Assembly (NCBI RefSeq): GCF_900182655.1
Contig: NZ_FXTC01000003.1
Coordinates: forward strand, 186,001 to 250,000
Length of the DNA: 64,000 nucleotides
Origin: Chryseobacterium rhizoplanae
Lineage (GTDB): Bacteria; Bacteroidota; Bacteroidia; Flavobacteriales; Weeksellaceae
Direction: 5' to 3'
The position numbers were made by a program, and so were the translations under genes. Positions 41,037 to 49,170 of the stretch are shown one piece after another; the first letter of the stretch is position 1, and the number at the start of each line of letters is the position of its first letter. Below the pieces are notes generated by a model. That model made no database searches. It was not told the DNA's origin and was given only the letters and a program-made list of their open reading frames with translations.

Positions 41037-41714
41037 TTACATTTTTTCAAGGGAATAAATATTGTTAATGATAGCATAAATCACTATTCCCACAGTATTT
41101 TTGGCTCCTATCTTCTCCAGAATACGCTGCCTGTGGCTTTCTACGGTTCTGGGACTGATAAAGAGTTTTTCTCCTATTTCGTTATTGGTAAATTCCTGGC
41201 AGATGAGTTTTACCACGTCTTTTTCTCTTTCAGAAAGCTCATCTTCTGTTTCAAAAAGAGAATTTTTCTTTGCAGAACCATTCATGTAAGTAAACAGCAT
41301 CTGATGGTCTTCTGCCGTGAAGAAAACTCCATTTTTATCAACCATCGTGATGGCCTCAATAAATGTTTTTTTATCGGAGTTTTTAGGAAGAAAGGCTGAT
41401 ACTCCCAACTTAACCATATATCCAAGAATAGAGGTTTTATAATGGGATGAAAGGATAATGATTTTAAGGTCGGGATATTTTTCTTTCAGGATTTCGACCA
41501 GTTCAAAACCGTTCATCGGCTTCATCTGAACATCTACAAGGGCAATATCAGGAAATTCATTTTTTGAAAGTTTTCCGAGGTCATCTATAAAATCGGGGCC
41601 ATTATCTGCAGTAAGGCATACCGATATATTTTTTTCATTGGACAGCAACATTTTTACCCCTTCGAGGATCAGCTGTTCATCATCAATCAGTGCTAGTTTG
41701 ATTTGGGAACTCAT
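41037..41714 (-). CDS. NarL/FixJ-type response regulator
   Basis: 225-aa two-component regulator. The receiver domain starts KLALIDDEQLILEGVKMLL (acidic pocket) and carries the phospho-acceptor Asp in FPDIALVDVQMKPMNGFELV (about residue 61), Ser/Thr and Lys switches in IIILSSHYK and FLPKNSDKKT. The LuxR-type helix-turn-helix is at 160-220 (LSEREKDVVKLICQEFTNNEIGEKLFISPRTVESHRQRILEKIG). Its ATG overlaps the end of the kinase gene by 32 nt, so they are co-translated. Target genes are not evident. Confidence 0.94.
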   Translation of the reverse strand: MSSQIKLALIDDEQLILEGVKMLLSNEKNISVCLTADNGPDFIDDLGKLSKNEFPDIALVDVQMKPMNGFELVEILKEKYPDLKIIILSSHYKTSILGYMVKLGVSAFLPKNSDKKTFIEAITMVDKNGVFFTAEDHQMLFTYMNGSAKKNSLFETEDELSEREKDVVKLICQEFTNNEIGEKLFISPRTVESHRQRILEKIGAKNTVGIVIYAIINNIYSLEKM

Positions 41715-42477
41715 GATATTTTGGAATTTTTATGATTAAACGACTTCCTTTATTCGAAAAAGTTTTTTTCCATTTGTGTGTTGCGTTCATAGATTTGATA
41801 CGGGATTCTATGTTTTTTATTCCCATTCCTTTTTTCACTTCTTCATATTCAAAACCCTGTCCGTTATCCGAAATAATAACGGCCGTATTTTCAGGATAAT
41901 CTTTAATATAGATCCAGAGATCGGCTGCCTCAGAATGCTTGATTACATTGGTAGTAAACTCCTGAATAATCCGGTACAGCTGCACTTCTGCGAAAAGATC
42001 TTTCTTTTCATATCCGGGCATCACCTGCAGGGATATATTAATTTTATGGGAAAGATTGGCTATGAGTTCTTCAACGTATAAAACCAATCCTACCGATTCC
42101 AGATTTACAGGGTACAATGAATGGGAAATACTTCTGGCAGCGTCAATCAGGGAAGACATCTGACCGTAGATATTTTTTTTAATCAGCTCGTCACCCTGGG
42201 TATCGAGATTATTCAACCATAAAGAAAGAATATTGAGGCGGTTTCCGATATCATCATGAATCATCACTGCAATTCTTTTCCTTTCTTCTTCCTGCGCTTT
42301 AATGTTTTCCAGTACTAATTTTTTCTGATGAAGAACTTCGGCTTCATGCTGTACATTTTTCTCTTTGATAATTCTGGTTATAAAAGCTCTGTAGGCAAGC
42401 AGAATAAAGGATACTATAACTGTTATGGTAACAATTATAAGGATCAGCAGATTGATATTTAAAGTTACTTCTTTAAT
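41683..42477 (-). CDS. sensor histidine kinase with a non-canonical (ATT) start
   Basis: Bacteroidota-type HisKA_3 kinase. A single transmembrane helix (about residues 8-32, NLLILIIVTITVIVSFILL) and a coiled coil precede the phospho-His box MIHDDIGNRL (His74). The HATPase domain follows (TNVIKHSEAADLWIYI, VIISDNGQGFEYEEVKKGMGIKNIESR). No ATG, GTG or TTG exists in frame between the upstream stop (just before codon TAT at about 42525) and the GTG at 42267, just before the His box. Codon ATT at 42475-42477 is the best start, giving 264 aa; CTG codons follow at positions 10-11. A start at 42267 would delete the membrane helix and coiled coil. Confidence 0.75.
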   Translation of the reverse strand: MKEVTLNINLLILIIVTITVIVSFILLAYRAFITRIIKEKNVQHEAEVLHQKKLVLENIKAQEEERKRIAVMIHDDIGNRLNILSLWLNNLDTQGDELIKKNIYGQMSSLIDAARSISHSLYPVNLESVGLVLYVEELIANLSHKINISLQVMPGYEKKDLFAEVQLYRIIQEFTTNVIKHSEAADLWIYIKDYPENTAVIISDNGQGFEYEEVKKGMGIKNIESRIKSMNATHKWKKTFSNKGSRLIIKIPKYHEFPNQTSTD

Positions 42478-43094
42478 CTGATAAAAGTATATAAAAATGA
42501 ACAGTACAAAATACTCGAAAGAATATTATTGGCACTGAGAATAATATAATAATCGTTTTCCGACAGTTCTGCAATCTGGTGCTGGATGATAAAAATAAAT
42601 ACCGAAACGGAATAGTAGAAAAAAATACTGGCATCTACCAGAATAAAACGATTCTGATTCTGTACAGAGGTATTTTTAATCTCACGGATCAGGGTAAACC
42701 CGGAAAGGCAGATGATTACAATATTGGATACCACCTTTGCAATATCTGCATTGGACGGATAATCAAACCCATATTTTGAAATCATAAAACCTCCTGCCAG
42801 CAAACCTGTAAGTCCCAGAGCATATTTCGGCCAATCCAGTTTTCTGATAAATAAACCTGTCAGCAAAAAAAACTCTCCTGCGATATAAAAGGGATAAAGA
42901 AATGATGTATCATTGAGTCTGAAGATATAAGGCAGTGCCAGATTCAGCAGTTCAATAAAAAAAAGAAAAGCAATACAATAAAAATACGGCTTTTCTTTTT
43001 GGTTTAATATGCGGTATTTTGCTGCTCCCAGCAGTATAACAGATAGAAGCAGTGCATAGTTCAGGAATAAAATTGCTTTATAAAGTCCAGCCAT
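42465..43094 (-). CDS. multi-pass membrane protein, 7TM-like
   Basis: 209-aa protein with about six to seven hydrophobic helices and very short loops (AILFLNYALLLSVILLGAA, FYCIAFLFFIELLNLALPYIF, YALGLTGLLAGGFMI, VVSNIVIICLSGFTLI, FYYSVSVFIFIIQHQ, SSILYCSFLYTFIR). It ends inside the kinase gene (its stop lies 10 nt beyond the kinase ATT), so it is translationally coupled to the kinase and probably acts with it, for example as the signal-sensing partner. Family not recognised; a GAGGA just before the ATG may act as a ribosome site. Confidence 0.7.
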   Translation of the reverse strand: MAGLYKAILFLNYALLLSVILLGAAKYRILNQKEKPYFYCIAFLFFIELLNLALPYIFRLNDTSFLYPFYIAGEFFLLTGLFIRKLDWPKYALGLTGLLAGGFMISKYGFDYPSNADIAKVVSNIVIICLSGFTLIREIKNTSVQNQNRFILVDASIFFYYSVSVFIFIIQHQIAELSENDYYIILSANNILSSILYCSFLYTFIRLKK

Positions 43095-43111
43095 TCCTCA
43101 GTTTATCGTTT

Positions 43112-43891
43112 TTAAAATCCACTTCCTACATCTACATCCGGAATACGGCAGATAGGAGGACATGGTTTTGCCCAGTCATATGTATTGGAAATGGTCTCTG
43201 CTCCCAGTTCGGCATTTCTAAGATTTGCTCGGGAAGAAATAAAAATAAGAGTTACCAGCATTTTTCCATAGATATCATTGTATCTAAGTCCAAAAGAACA
43301 GGTAATACCCAGCAAACCATCATCTTCAAGGCAAAGGTCTGCGGTAGGAACATAGAATTTTCTGAAAATTCCAATGCCTTCATTTTCCCTGCATTCTTTA
43401 TAAAACCACTCCATACCTTCGTTTCTCCAACGTTCAATAGCTGATACCGCTATATCCTGCTCAAGAATAGGTGTATTGGAAACCGGGAATCCCATATTCG
43501 CATTCTTCTCTGTGCTCTCAAGATTTTTAGAAAGAACAGCGTTTTTAATAACAGTATATTCCTGAACTTCCTGTAGTCTCAGGTCTCTGTCAAGCTCTGT
43601 AAGGAAGCTGTACGGATATTCTTTGACGTCTATTTTTACCCCTTCATTATTCATAGGATAAAAAATAAGAATCATACGATCTCTATAAACACCTACTGCT
43701 GCACAAAAGTCTTTATAATCCTTAAAGCCCTTCATCCAATCAAGGTGCTCATTGGAAATATTAAAAACATAGTTGGTAGGAATCAGCTTTTGAATTTTGG
43801 AAAAGTCAGAGAAGTACGCTTTCCATTCGTTTGATGCTGCTCTACATTCTTCTACAGGCAGCATGTAGTCTACAATGTTTAATGTTGACAT
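43112..43891 (-). CDS. hypothetical protein, about 259 aa
   Basis: Soluble protein without signal peptide or membrane helix; starts STLNIVDYMLPVEECRAASNEWKAYF and ends ICRIPDVDVGSGF. No domain recognised. It lies 17 nt before the 7TM-like gene in the same direction, so it is probably the first gene of the kinase/regulator unit. The ATG at 43891 is one of three candidates (43942, 43897, 43891). Function unknown; the link to the sensor is positional. Confidence 0.65.
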   Translation of the reverse strand: MSTLNIVDYMLPVEECRAASNEWKAYFSDFSKIQKLIPTNYVFNISNEHLDWMKGFKDYKDFCAAVGVYRDRMILIFYPMNNEGVKIDVKEYPYSFLTELDRDLRLQEVQEYTVIKNAVLSKNLESTEKNANMGFPVSNTPILEQDIAVSAIERWRNEGMEWFYKECRENEGIGIFRKFYVPTADLCLEDDGLLGITCSFGLRYNDIYGKMLVTLIFISSRANLRNAELGAETISNTYDWAKPCPPICRIPDVDVGSGF

Positions 43892-43954
43892 AAGCATAGT
43901 TTTTAGTTCTATAAAAATATGTAAACTAAACATGCTATGCAAGTAAGATTTTAA

Positions 43955-44575
43955 TTAATAATTTTTCACTGTAATATGATAACAGCTCTGTTGTCTTTCT
44001 TTAATGTAATATATTCTACCGGCATTCTGATAGTGCTTTAAAACTTTCTCCAGTGCTATTTCCATTTTCGGATTGTACTTCAGAACATTGTTGAATCTGA
44101 TATAAGAAATGTCAAAAGAATTGCCATAATTGTGAGAACTAATCCCTAGTGAGGCGTTAGAATTCACTCTTCTCAGCCTGCACTGGTCTTCAAGAGTACG
44201 GGTAATGGATGAAACGGTAAAAGTACCGCCTTTTGTATCTTTACTGAACTTGGAAGCTATTTTCTCAAGGGTAGTTTTGGCCTTAGATACCATATAAGCC
44301 CTGCTGTAATCCAGTCTCTGAACCTGATATCCTTTCCCTGATTTTTTTATTTTGTAAAATTTACCTTTGTTAATATACTTCTGTACTGTTTTGGAATCTT
44401 TCAGAAGCTGTATTCCAAAACTCTTTGAAGCATCAAGATGGGGTTTGTAAAGCGGTGTAGGTTCAACCTTCAATACAGTAGTAAGATCATAGCAGGGAAA
44501 AGTTTTTTTCGCTGCCTGCGAATAATGTAAATTATAAATAAAGGGTACAAAGACCACACAGAAAAACTTTCTCAT
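43955..44575 (-). CDS. DUF5715 family protein, M15/VanY-like peptidase fold
   Basis: 206-aa exported protein; the N-terminus (KFFCVVFVPFIYNLHYSQA) is a signal peptide. The C-terminal half has the zinc carboxypeptidase pattern of the M15 fold, SSHNYGNSFDISYIRF (SxHxxGxxxD, about residues 148-163), with a further His in SCYHITVKNY at the end. R and H ligands typical of D-Ala-D-Ala carboxypeptidases are therefore visible. Family name DUF5715 is from memory. A role in peptidoglycan trimming is likely. An AAGGA lies 8 nt before the ATG, an unusual Shine-Dalgarno-like site here. Confidence 0.75.
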   Translation of the reverse strand: MRKFFCVVFVPFIYNLHYSQAAKKTFPCYDLTTVLKVEPTPLYKPHLDASKSFGIQLLKDSKTVQKYINKGKFYKIKKSGKGYQVQRLDYSRAYMVSKAKTTLEKIASKFSKDTKGGTFTVSSITRTLEDQCRLRRVNSNASLGISSHNYGNSFDISYIRFNNVLKYNPKMEIALEKVLKHYQNAGRIYYIKERQQSCYHITVKNY

Positions 44576-44760
44576 TCACCATCCTTTTAAATTATAAATG
44601 AAAGATAAAACATTTATGTTATATCTTTCAAAACCTACTATAATACTCTATAAATAAATCCCAAACAAACTTTGCACCAAATTACCGATTTTGTAATTTT
44701 TGTTCACTCTTTTTTGAATTTTTTTTTCAGTTTTAACTTTTTACTTTAAGATTTAAATTT

Positions 44761-44768
44761 TACATTTG
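44761..44768 (+). promoter_or_regulatory. -7 box of aqpZ
   Basis: TACATTTG, 22 nt before the aqpZ ATG; no clear -33 TTG at the usual distance. Confidence 0.5.
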
Positions 44769-44790
44769 AGATACATAAATAATAAACAAC

Positions 44791-45510
44791 ATGATAAAAA
44801 AACTTTTCGCTGAATTTTTCGGCACATTTTGGCTTGTTTTCGGAGGGTGTGGAAGCGCTGTTTTCGCAGCCGGCGTTCCCGACATTGGCATCGGACTTTT
44901 AGGAGTTGCTTTAGCCTTTGGTCTTACTGTTCTTACGATGGCTTATGCTGTAGGCCACATTTCAGGAGGACACTTTAATCCGGCAGTTTCTTTTGGACTT
45001 TTAGCAGGCGGAAGATTTCCTGCCAAAGATCTTATTCCTTACATCGTGGCCCAGTGTCTGGGAGCCATTGTAGCAGCAGGATGCCTGTATACAATTCTAA
45101 ACGGTGCGGGAGCGGTAGAATTCTCAAAACCCGGAGATTTTGCCACGAACTTTTACGGAGAGGCCGTTTACAACGGAAAAGCTTTCAGCATGGGAGCCGC
45201 GTTCCTGGCTGAGTTTTTATTAACAGCCTTTTTCCTTATCGTGATCATGGGAGCTACAGATAAATGGGCCAACGGTAAATTTGCCGGTCTTGCTATCGGT
45301 CTTGCGCTTACTTTGATTCACCTGATTTCTATTCCTATTACGAATACTTCAGTAAACCCTGCAAGATCACTTTCACAGGCTGTCTTCATGGGAGGAATTG
45401 CCATGTCTCAGCTTTGGCTGTTCTGGGTAGCCCCTATTTTGGGAGGAGTTGTAGGTGGACTGATCTACAAGTTCTTACTTCAGAGAGATACTGCTGAAAT
45501 TGCAGATTAA
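44791..45510 (+). CDS. aqpZ: aquaporin Z
   Basis: 239-aa water channel of the inner membrane. Both half-helix NPA motifs are present: HFNPAVSFG (Asn63) and [14 protein letters not shown] (about 188). Six membrane helices are expected. The aromatic/Arg selectivity residues look like those of water-selective AqpZ (Phe early, Arg after the second NPA). It is a single-gene unit with a clear box upstream and a terminator downstream. Confidence 0.95.
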   Translation: MIKKLFAEFFGTFWLVFGGCGSAVFAAGVPDIGIGLLGVALAFGLTVLTMAYAVGHISGGHFNPAVSFGLLAGGRFPAKDLIPYIVAQCLGAIVAAGCLYTILNGAGAVEFSKPGDFATNFYGEAVYNGKAFSMGAAFLAEFLLTAFFLIVIMGATDKWANGKFAGLAIGLALTLIHLISIPITNTSVNPARSLSQAVFMGGIAMSQLWLFWVAPILGGVVGGLIYKFLLQRDTAEIAD

Positions 45511-45533
45511 TTTTTTTAATAAAATTCAATGAT

Positions 45534-45562
45534 AAAATCCTGTCAGGCGGCAGGATTTTTTT
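45534..45562 (+). terminator. terminator of aqpZ
   Basis: Stem AAATCCTG/CAGGATTT with an 8-nt loop and a T7 run, 25 bp after the stop. Confidence 0.85.
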
Positions 45563-45587
45563 ATTTTTTGGTTCTTGATTTTTCGTA

Positions 45588-45752
45588 AACGCAAAGATTT
45601 TATAAGTGAAACTTTTTATTTAAGGGAGCAAAGTGGTTACGACTACGTCGTTGATGAAGTGATAGGTTTTACAACCGCTTAATAAAAATCAATGAAATTG
45701 ATTCCTTCTTTGCATCCTTAAGACAGATCAATAAGAAATTAAATTTTGCGTT
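45588..45752. repeat. possible small mobile-like repeat, 165 bp
   Basis: Starts AACGCAAAGATTT and ends TTTTGCGTT, 8-bp inverted termini (AACGCAAA/TTTGCGTT). The interior is not coding. The strings cgcaaag and ttgcg are typical of dispersed non-coding repeats in this genus (from memory). No second copy with the same interior is in the window, so this is tentative. Confidence 0.35.
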
Positions 45753-45772
45753 AATAAAGATTTTTTTTAATC

Positions 45773-46318
45773 TTATTTCAGTTTTTTGATGTCAAAAGGA
45801 TTTTTGAAGATCAGTTCTTCATGTTTTCCTTTGATTTCCATTTTGCGCTGCAGAAGATTTAGAGCCATTTTTCTGATAAAAAAGTCTTTATCATTCAATT
45901 TCCAGTAGGAGTCTTCGTGAAGTTTTTTAGGTGGACGGATGAGATAAAATTCGGTTTCCCAGGTATCTGCATTATGGTAAAATTCAATGATTCCGCAATG
46001 TTCGGGGATAAGAGCAGCATCTACCATTCCCATCGGGAGCAAAAAGCTAAAAGAATTACAGATATAATCGCCACAGGAAATTTTATCGTGTTTCAGAAAT
46101 TTTTCTCCGGTATCTTTATTGAGATATGATTTTTTAAAATCATTTTTAAAATCACTTTTCGAAAACTTGATCTCAATTTCATGACTTCTCCCTTCTGAAT
46201 CAATAATCAGAATATCTGCTTCCCAATCGGCCTGAAAATAGTTAGTCAGTACGATTTCTTTTTCAAAATCGCAATGGGAATGGATATAGGCGTGTATGAG
46301 TTCTTCTATCTTGATCAT
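45773..46318 (-). CDS. PD-(D/E)XK nuclease-like protein
   Basis: 181-aa soluble protein with a PD-(D/E)XK active-site pattern: Asp35 in EADILIID and Glu49-x-Lys51 in HEIEIK, with 13 residues between. The alpha-helical IKIEELIHAYI N-terminus precedes it, as in MmcB-like and Holliday-junction-resolvase-like folds. Role in DNA repair or degradation is possible; no partner genes are adjacent. It lies beside the 300-bp dispersed repeat. Function not further resolved. Confidence 0.65.
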   Translation of the reverse strand: MIKIEELIHAYIHSHCDFEKEIVLTNYFQADWEADILIIDSEGRSHEIEIKFSKSDFKNDFKKSYLNKDTGEKFLKHDKISCGDYICNSFSFLLPMGMVDAALIPEHCGIIEFYHNADTWETEFYLIRPPKKLHEDSYWKLNDKDFFIRKMALNLLQRKMEIKGKHEELIFKNPFDIKKLK

Positions 46319-46334
46319 TGGTTATAATTGTACA

Positions 46335-46650
46335 ATGTAAAAAGTATTAATGATAATGCGCTCTCCTAATAGTCAATATTATAAACGCAATGTTTACAAA
46401 GTATTTATTTACTGTCGTTAAATGTTCGCAAAGGCATTTCATTAAGCAGATAGACAGACTTTTTTTGCTGAGTGAAACGCCATAGCGCCTGAAAAAGCTA
46501 TAAAATAATATAGAAAACTTAGCGAACTCTGCGTTTAAGATGAACGCATTATCTTTAGATTTAAAACAATAAATTGAGTACTCGCCACCCAGCATCACGT
46601 ATCTCGAAACATATTTGAAATTCACAAGCAAAGCAAATTGACTATTCACA
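46335..46650 (-). repeat. dispersed non-coding repeat of about 300 bp, copy A
   Basis: Nearly the same sequence occurs in opposite orientation at about 58195-58480. By eye they agree at roughly nine positions in ten over the core (from gtgaatttcaaatatgtttcg to ctgcttaatgaaatgcc). An open frame crosses it but the frame breaks at small indels between the copies, so it is not a conserved gene. Together the copies are inverted repeats about 11.5 kb apart and could mediate inversion of the segment between them. Confidence 0.85.
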
Positions 46651-46673
46651 ATTACTTTCTGAAGTTCATTTTT

Positions 46674-47666
46674 CTAGCTTACCAACAGACTGCATCCTCT
46701 GATATCCGAATGATCTATTCTTCCCAATACCTGAAATTTATCGCCTACAATTTTTCCTAAATCCTGTGTCGCTATAAAAGAGCAGGAATGAGTATTGGCA
46801 AGATCAATGATATTAATAGCTCCGGTTCTTCCTTCTTTTTCATAGGCCAGGGGATCTTCTGCATTCCGAACCATGATTCTCATCCAGTTTGGACATACAT
46901 ATTCGTTATTTCCAAGGGAATACGCTTGTGAAAGCAGCTCCGTCATGGAATATTCTGAGTAGATTTTATCTGTTTTAAGACCATCCTTTAAGATTTTCAA
47001 CAATTCATCTTTCGTCATTTCTTCTTTTCTGCCTTTCATTCCTCCGGTTTCAATCACTATTAAATTTTCAAGAAAATTCAGAGATTCTTCGCTTCTTTCA
47101 GAATGACAGTAATCTAAAAAGTCAAGAAGAGCAAATGAAACTCCGAAAAGAATTACTTTTTTATCCTGAAGCTTATTCAATAACTCAAAAAGATCAGAAT
47201 GGTTATAAAGGAAGTATCCGTTTTCCGGTTTGGCAGATTTTTTCATCAGATAATCTACCATATAAATCAATGATGAATGCTGTTTTTCCAGATAACTTGG
47301 AAGTAAACCCAGAAAAATAAAATCTTCCGGCTTCCCGATAAACTGTTCAAAACTTTTATAAATACTTTCTTCATAAAGTCCCGGATCTGCAATGAAATGT
47401 TTTGAGAGATTCATCTGCGTTGTTCCTGAACTCTGAAAAAACAGATCAGTTGTCACATTTTTATCCAGAATCTGATGGTTTTTGAACATTTCTATCGGTA
47501 AAAACGGAATCTTCACCAAGCTATCCACCTCATCAGGATTAACATTCAGAAAGTCAACAAATTTCCTGTATATTTCAACATTTTCATATTGATAACGAAA
47601 TGTTTTCAATGAAGCATTCAGAAAATCCTGTTCAGTATTTATATTGAATATATTTTTTAATTCCAT
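46674..47666 (-). CDS. LuxE/PaaK-like acyl-protein synthetase
   Basis: 330-aa adenylate-forming enzyme resembling LuxE acyl-protein synthetases and short PaaK-like ligases: a segment VTTDLFFQSSGTTQMNLSKHF (about residues 71-91, P-loop-like), LLPSYLEKQHSSLIYMVDYL, IETGGMKGRKEEM and SEYSMTELLSQAY. It would activate or transfer an acyl group; the substrate is unknown. The segment CHSERSEES (187-195) is an in-frame copy of a palindromic repeat, not part of the family, inserted in a loop before IVIETGGMKG. It is on the same strand after lpxH, with a near-consensus TATCTTTA box 41 nt upstream. Confidence 0.8.
   Translation of the reverse strand: MELKNIFNINTEQDFLNASLKTFRYQYENVEIYRKFVDFLNVNPDEVDSLVKIPFLPIEMFKNHQILDKNVTTDLFFQSSGTTQMNLSKHFIADPGLYEESIYKSFEQFIGKPEDFIFLGLLPSYLEKQHSSLIYMVDYLMKKSAKPENGYFLYNHSDLFELLNKLQDKKVILFGVSFALLDFLDYCHSERSEESLNFLENLIVIETGGMKGRKEEMTKDELLKILKDGLKTDKIYSEYSMTELLSQAYSLGNNEYVCPNWMRIMVRNAEDPLAYEKEGRTGAINIIDLANTHSCSFIATQDLGKIVGDKFQVLGRIDHSDIRGCSLLVS
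47080..47109 (-). repeat. palindromic repeat inside the LuxE-like coding region
   Basis: The strand reads CTGTCATTCTGAAAGAAGCG then AAGAATCTCT, the widespread intergenic repeat whose translation is CHSERSEESL. It lies in frame and lengthens the protein by about ten residues without breaking it. Confidence 0.8.
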
Positions 47667-47747
47667 AATCTTCCAGACGCCTTATCACCTCACTATAAAG
47701 CAATTATAAAGATAAAATATTGATATTTAATAATTTTTTAATCTACA

Positions 47748-47856
47748 AAACTTATTTTGGTAAGCTTCTTGCACATACCAGAGTGGAATATGGATTAAAA
47801 ACAAGAGTGGGTTTCGGCCCGTTCGAAAGTTACCTCTTTTAGAGGTAATTTTTTTT
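47748..47856 (+). ncRNA. candidate small RNA ending at an orphan terminator
   Basis: A strong terminator with the T-run on the plus strand (47826-47856) has no plus-strand gene upstream for more than 2 kb. The preceding 80 nt (from a TTATTTTG near 47753, one mismatch to the -7 consensus) contains further short hairpins (GGGTTTCGGCCC) and no ORF of useful length. It may be a small RNA, or the hairpin may be a poor lpxH terminator read backward. No known RNA family is recognised. Confidence 0.3.
47826..47856 (+). terminator. intrinsic terminator facing right
   Basis: Stem AAAGTTACCTC/GAGGTAATTTT (one G-U) with a 5-nt loop and a T8 run on the plus strand. On the minus strand, where lpxH is transcribed, the tail is only CTTTCG. 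Confidence 0.75.
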
Positions 47857-47859
47857 GCT

Positions 47860-48630
47860 TTATTTTTCAAAAGTCTTCAGTTCAAAATCTTTTTCAAAAA
47901 CCCCGTAGGTAAAATAGGAAATCCAGTCTCCGAGGTTAATATATTTTGAATCCTGTCCCAGATCAAGCACCATTGGCAGGTGTCTGTGCCCATAAATGAA
48001 ATAGTCTATCTTTTCAGACTTCAGCTTTTCTTTGGAATAAATGATCAGAAATTCTTTATCTTCTCCCAGAAATGCTTTGTCTTCTTCTCCGGAGATCATT
48101 TTATTTTTTTGGGAAAGGTACAATGCAACTTTCATCGCAATATCAGGATGCAGCCATTTGAAGAACCATTGTGCTACCGGATTTGTGAATAATTTTTTCA
48201 TTCTTTTATATCCTTTGTCGCCAGGCCCCAGCCCGTCTCCATGGGCCAGCAAAAACTGCTTTCCTCCCATTTCAAAATATTGTTTCTGATAAAAAACGGT
48301 ACAGCCAATCTCCTCTTCCAGATAATCTTTCATCCACAGATCATGGTTTCCGACAAAGAAATAGATATGAATTCCTCTGTCTTTAAGCTCTGCAATTTTT
48401 CCGAATACCCGGATATATCCTTTGGGAACTACATGCTTCCACTCATGCCAGAAGTCAAAAAGATCACCCATTAAAAACAAAACCTGAGCATCTTCTTTGA
48501 TCTCATTCATCCAGCGTATAAATTTTTCTTCACGCACTTTGCTCTCACCTGGAGTGGGAGCTCCAAAATGCTGATCTGAAGCAAAATATACTTTTTTTCC
48601 AGGTTCTAAGCTAATTGTTGTCTTTAACAC
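47860..48630 (-). CDS. lpxH: UDP-2,3-diacylglucosamine diphosphatase (LpxH family)
   Basis: 256-aa calcineurin-like phosphoesterase that makes lipid X in lipid A synthesis. Metal-binding blocks in order: FASDQHFGAP, MGDLFDFWHEW, FFVGNHDLWM, FLLAHGDGLG, and YGHRHLPM at the C-terminal side. The start is GTG at 48630, 20 nt after the end of queD; both are likely co-transcribed. The C-terminal half is longer than in E. coli LpxH, usual for Bacteroidota. Confidence 0.88.
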   Translation of the reverse strand: MLKTTISLEPGKKVYFASDQHFGAPTPGESKVREEKFIRWMNEIKEDAQVLFLMGDLFDFWHEWKHVVPKGYIRVFGKIAELKDRGIHIYFFVGNHDLWMKDYLEEEIGCTVFYQKQYFEMGGKQFLLAHGDGLGPGDKGYKRMKKLFTNPVAQWFFKWLHPDIAMKVALYLSQKNKMISGEEDKAFLGEDKEFLIIYSKEKLKSEKIDYFIYGHRHLPMVLDLGQDSKYINLGDWISYFTYGVFEKDFELKTFEK

Positions 48631-48650
48631 TTTCTGAGTTTTGGGGTAAA

Positions 48651-49097
48651 TTATTGATTATCTTCTGCAAACCATTCTCCATAAGAGTTTTCTGTCTCAT
48701 GAAGTTTAAGATAGGCTAAAGAAATTCCATCAGGAAGTTTTGATTTTATTTTAGCAGCAATAGCATACAACATGTTTTCACAGGTTGGCTGGAAACTGCA
48801 ATAGATTACTTTATGCCCTTTCTGTTCCAGATCATCCCCCAATTCTTTGTGTGGAGACAGAGCATTTACAAGAACCGCATGGTCCCATACATCTACAATT
48901 TCGGAATTTACGATACTTTTAATATCTCCGAAATCTACCACCATTCCATTTTTAGGATTTTCAATATCATTGATCGGTTTTCCTTTCACTGTTACAAACA
49001 GCTTATAGGAATGTCCATGCATATTTTTACACTTCCCATCGTAGTTGTAAAGCACGTGAGCTGTTTCAAATGTAAAAATTTTTGTAATACGTATCAT
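48651..49097 (-). CDS. queD: 6-carboxytetrahydropterin synthase (QueD/PTPS family)
   Basis: 148-aa T-fold enzyme, first dedicated step of queuosine/7-deazaguanine synthesis from dihydroneopterin triphosphate. Zinc ligands His14, His27 and His29 lie in FETAHVL and CKNMHGHSYKL, with the catalytic Cys23. The C-terminal YLKLHETENSYGEW holds the substrate-binding Glu. The ATG at 49097 is chosen over the in-frame ATG at 49121 because a TATCTTTG box ends 4 nt before it and the extra N-terminus is not family-like. lpxH follows on the same strand. Other que genes are not in the window. Confidence 0.9.
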   Translation of the reverse strand: MIRITKIFTFETAHVLYNYDGKCKNMHGHSYKLFVTVKGKPINDIENPKNGMVVDFGDIKSIVNSEIVDVWDHAVLVNALSPHKELGDDLEQKGHKVIYCSFQPTCENMLYAIAAKIKSKLPDGISLAYLKLHETENSYGEWFAEDNQ

Positions 49098-49101
49098 ACT
49101 G

Positions 49102-49109
49102 CAAAGATA
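49102..49109 (-). promoter_or_regulatory. -7 box directly before queD
   Basis: Minus strand TATCTTTG, CAGT, ATG: 4-nt gap, leaderless-type arrangement; it decides the queD start. Confidence 0.55.
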
Positions 49110-49170
49110 TGATAAAACCACTTAACACAGAAAAGACTGTTTCTATTACAGTGATATTAATATAACTTTT

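Noticed and set aside
45588..45752. An insertion sequence remnant after aqpZ
   Set aside because: No transposase, no target duplication and no second copy in the window; kept only as a tentative repeat.
46347..46649. A 100-codon frame on the minus strand and a 103-codon frame at 58195-58506, very similar in translation, looking like paralogous genes
   Set aside because: The similarity is at DNA level across non-coding flanks, frames diverge after indels, no start or promoter is conserved, and the repeat is in two orientations. Treated as a dispersed repeat.
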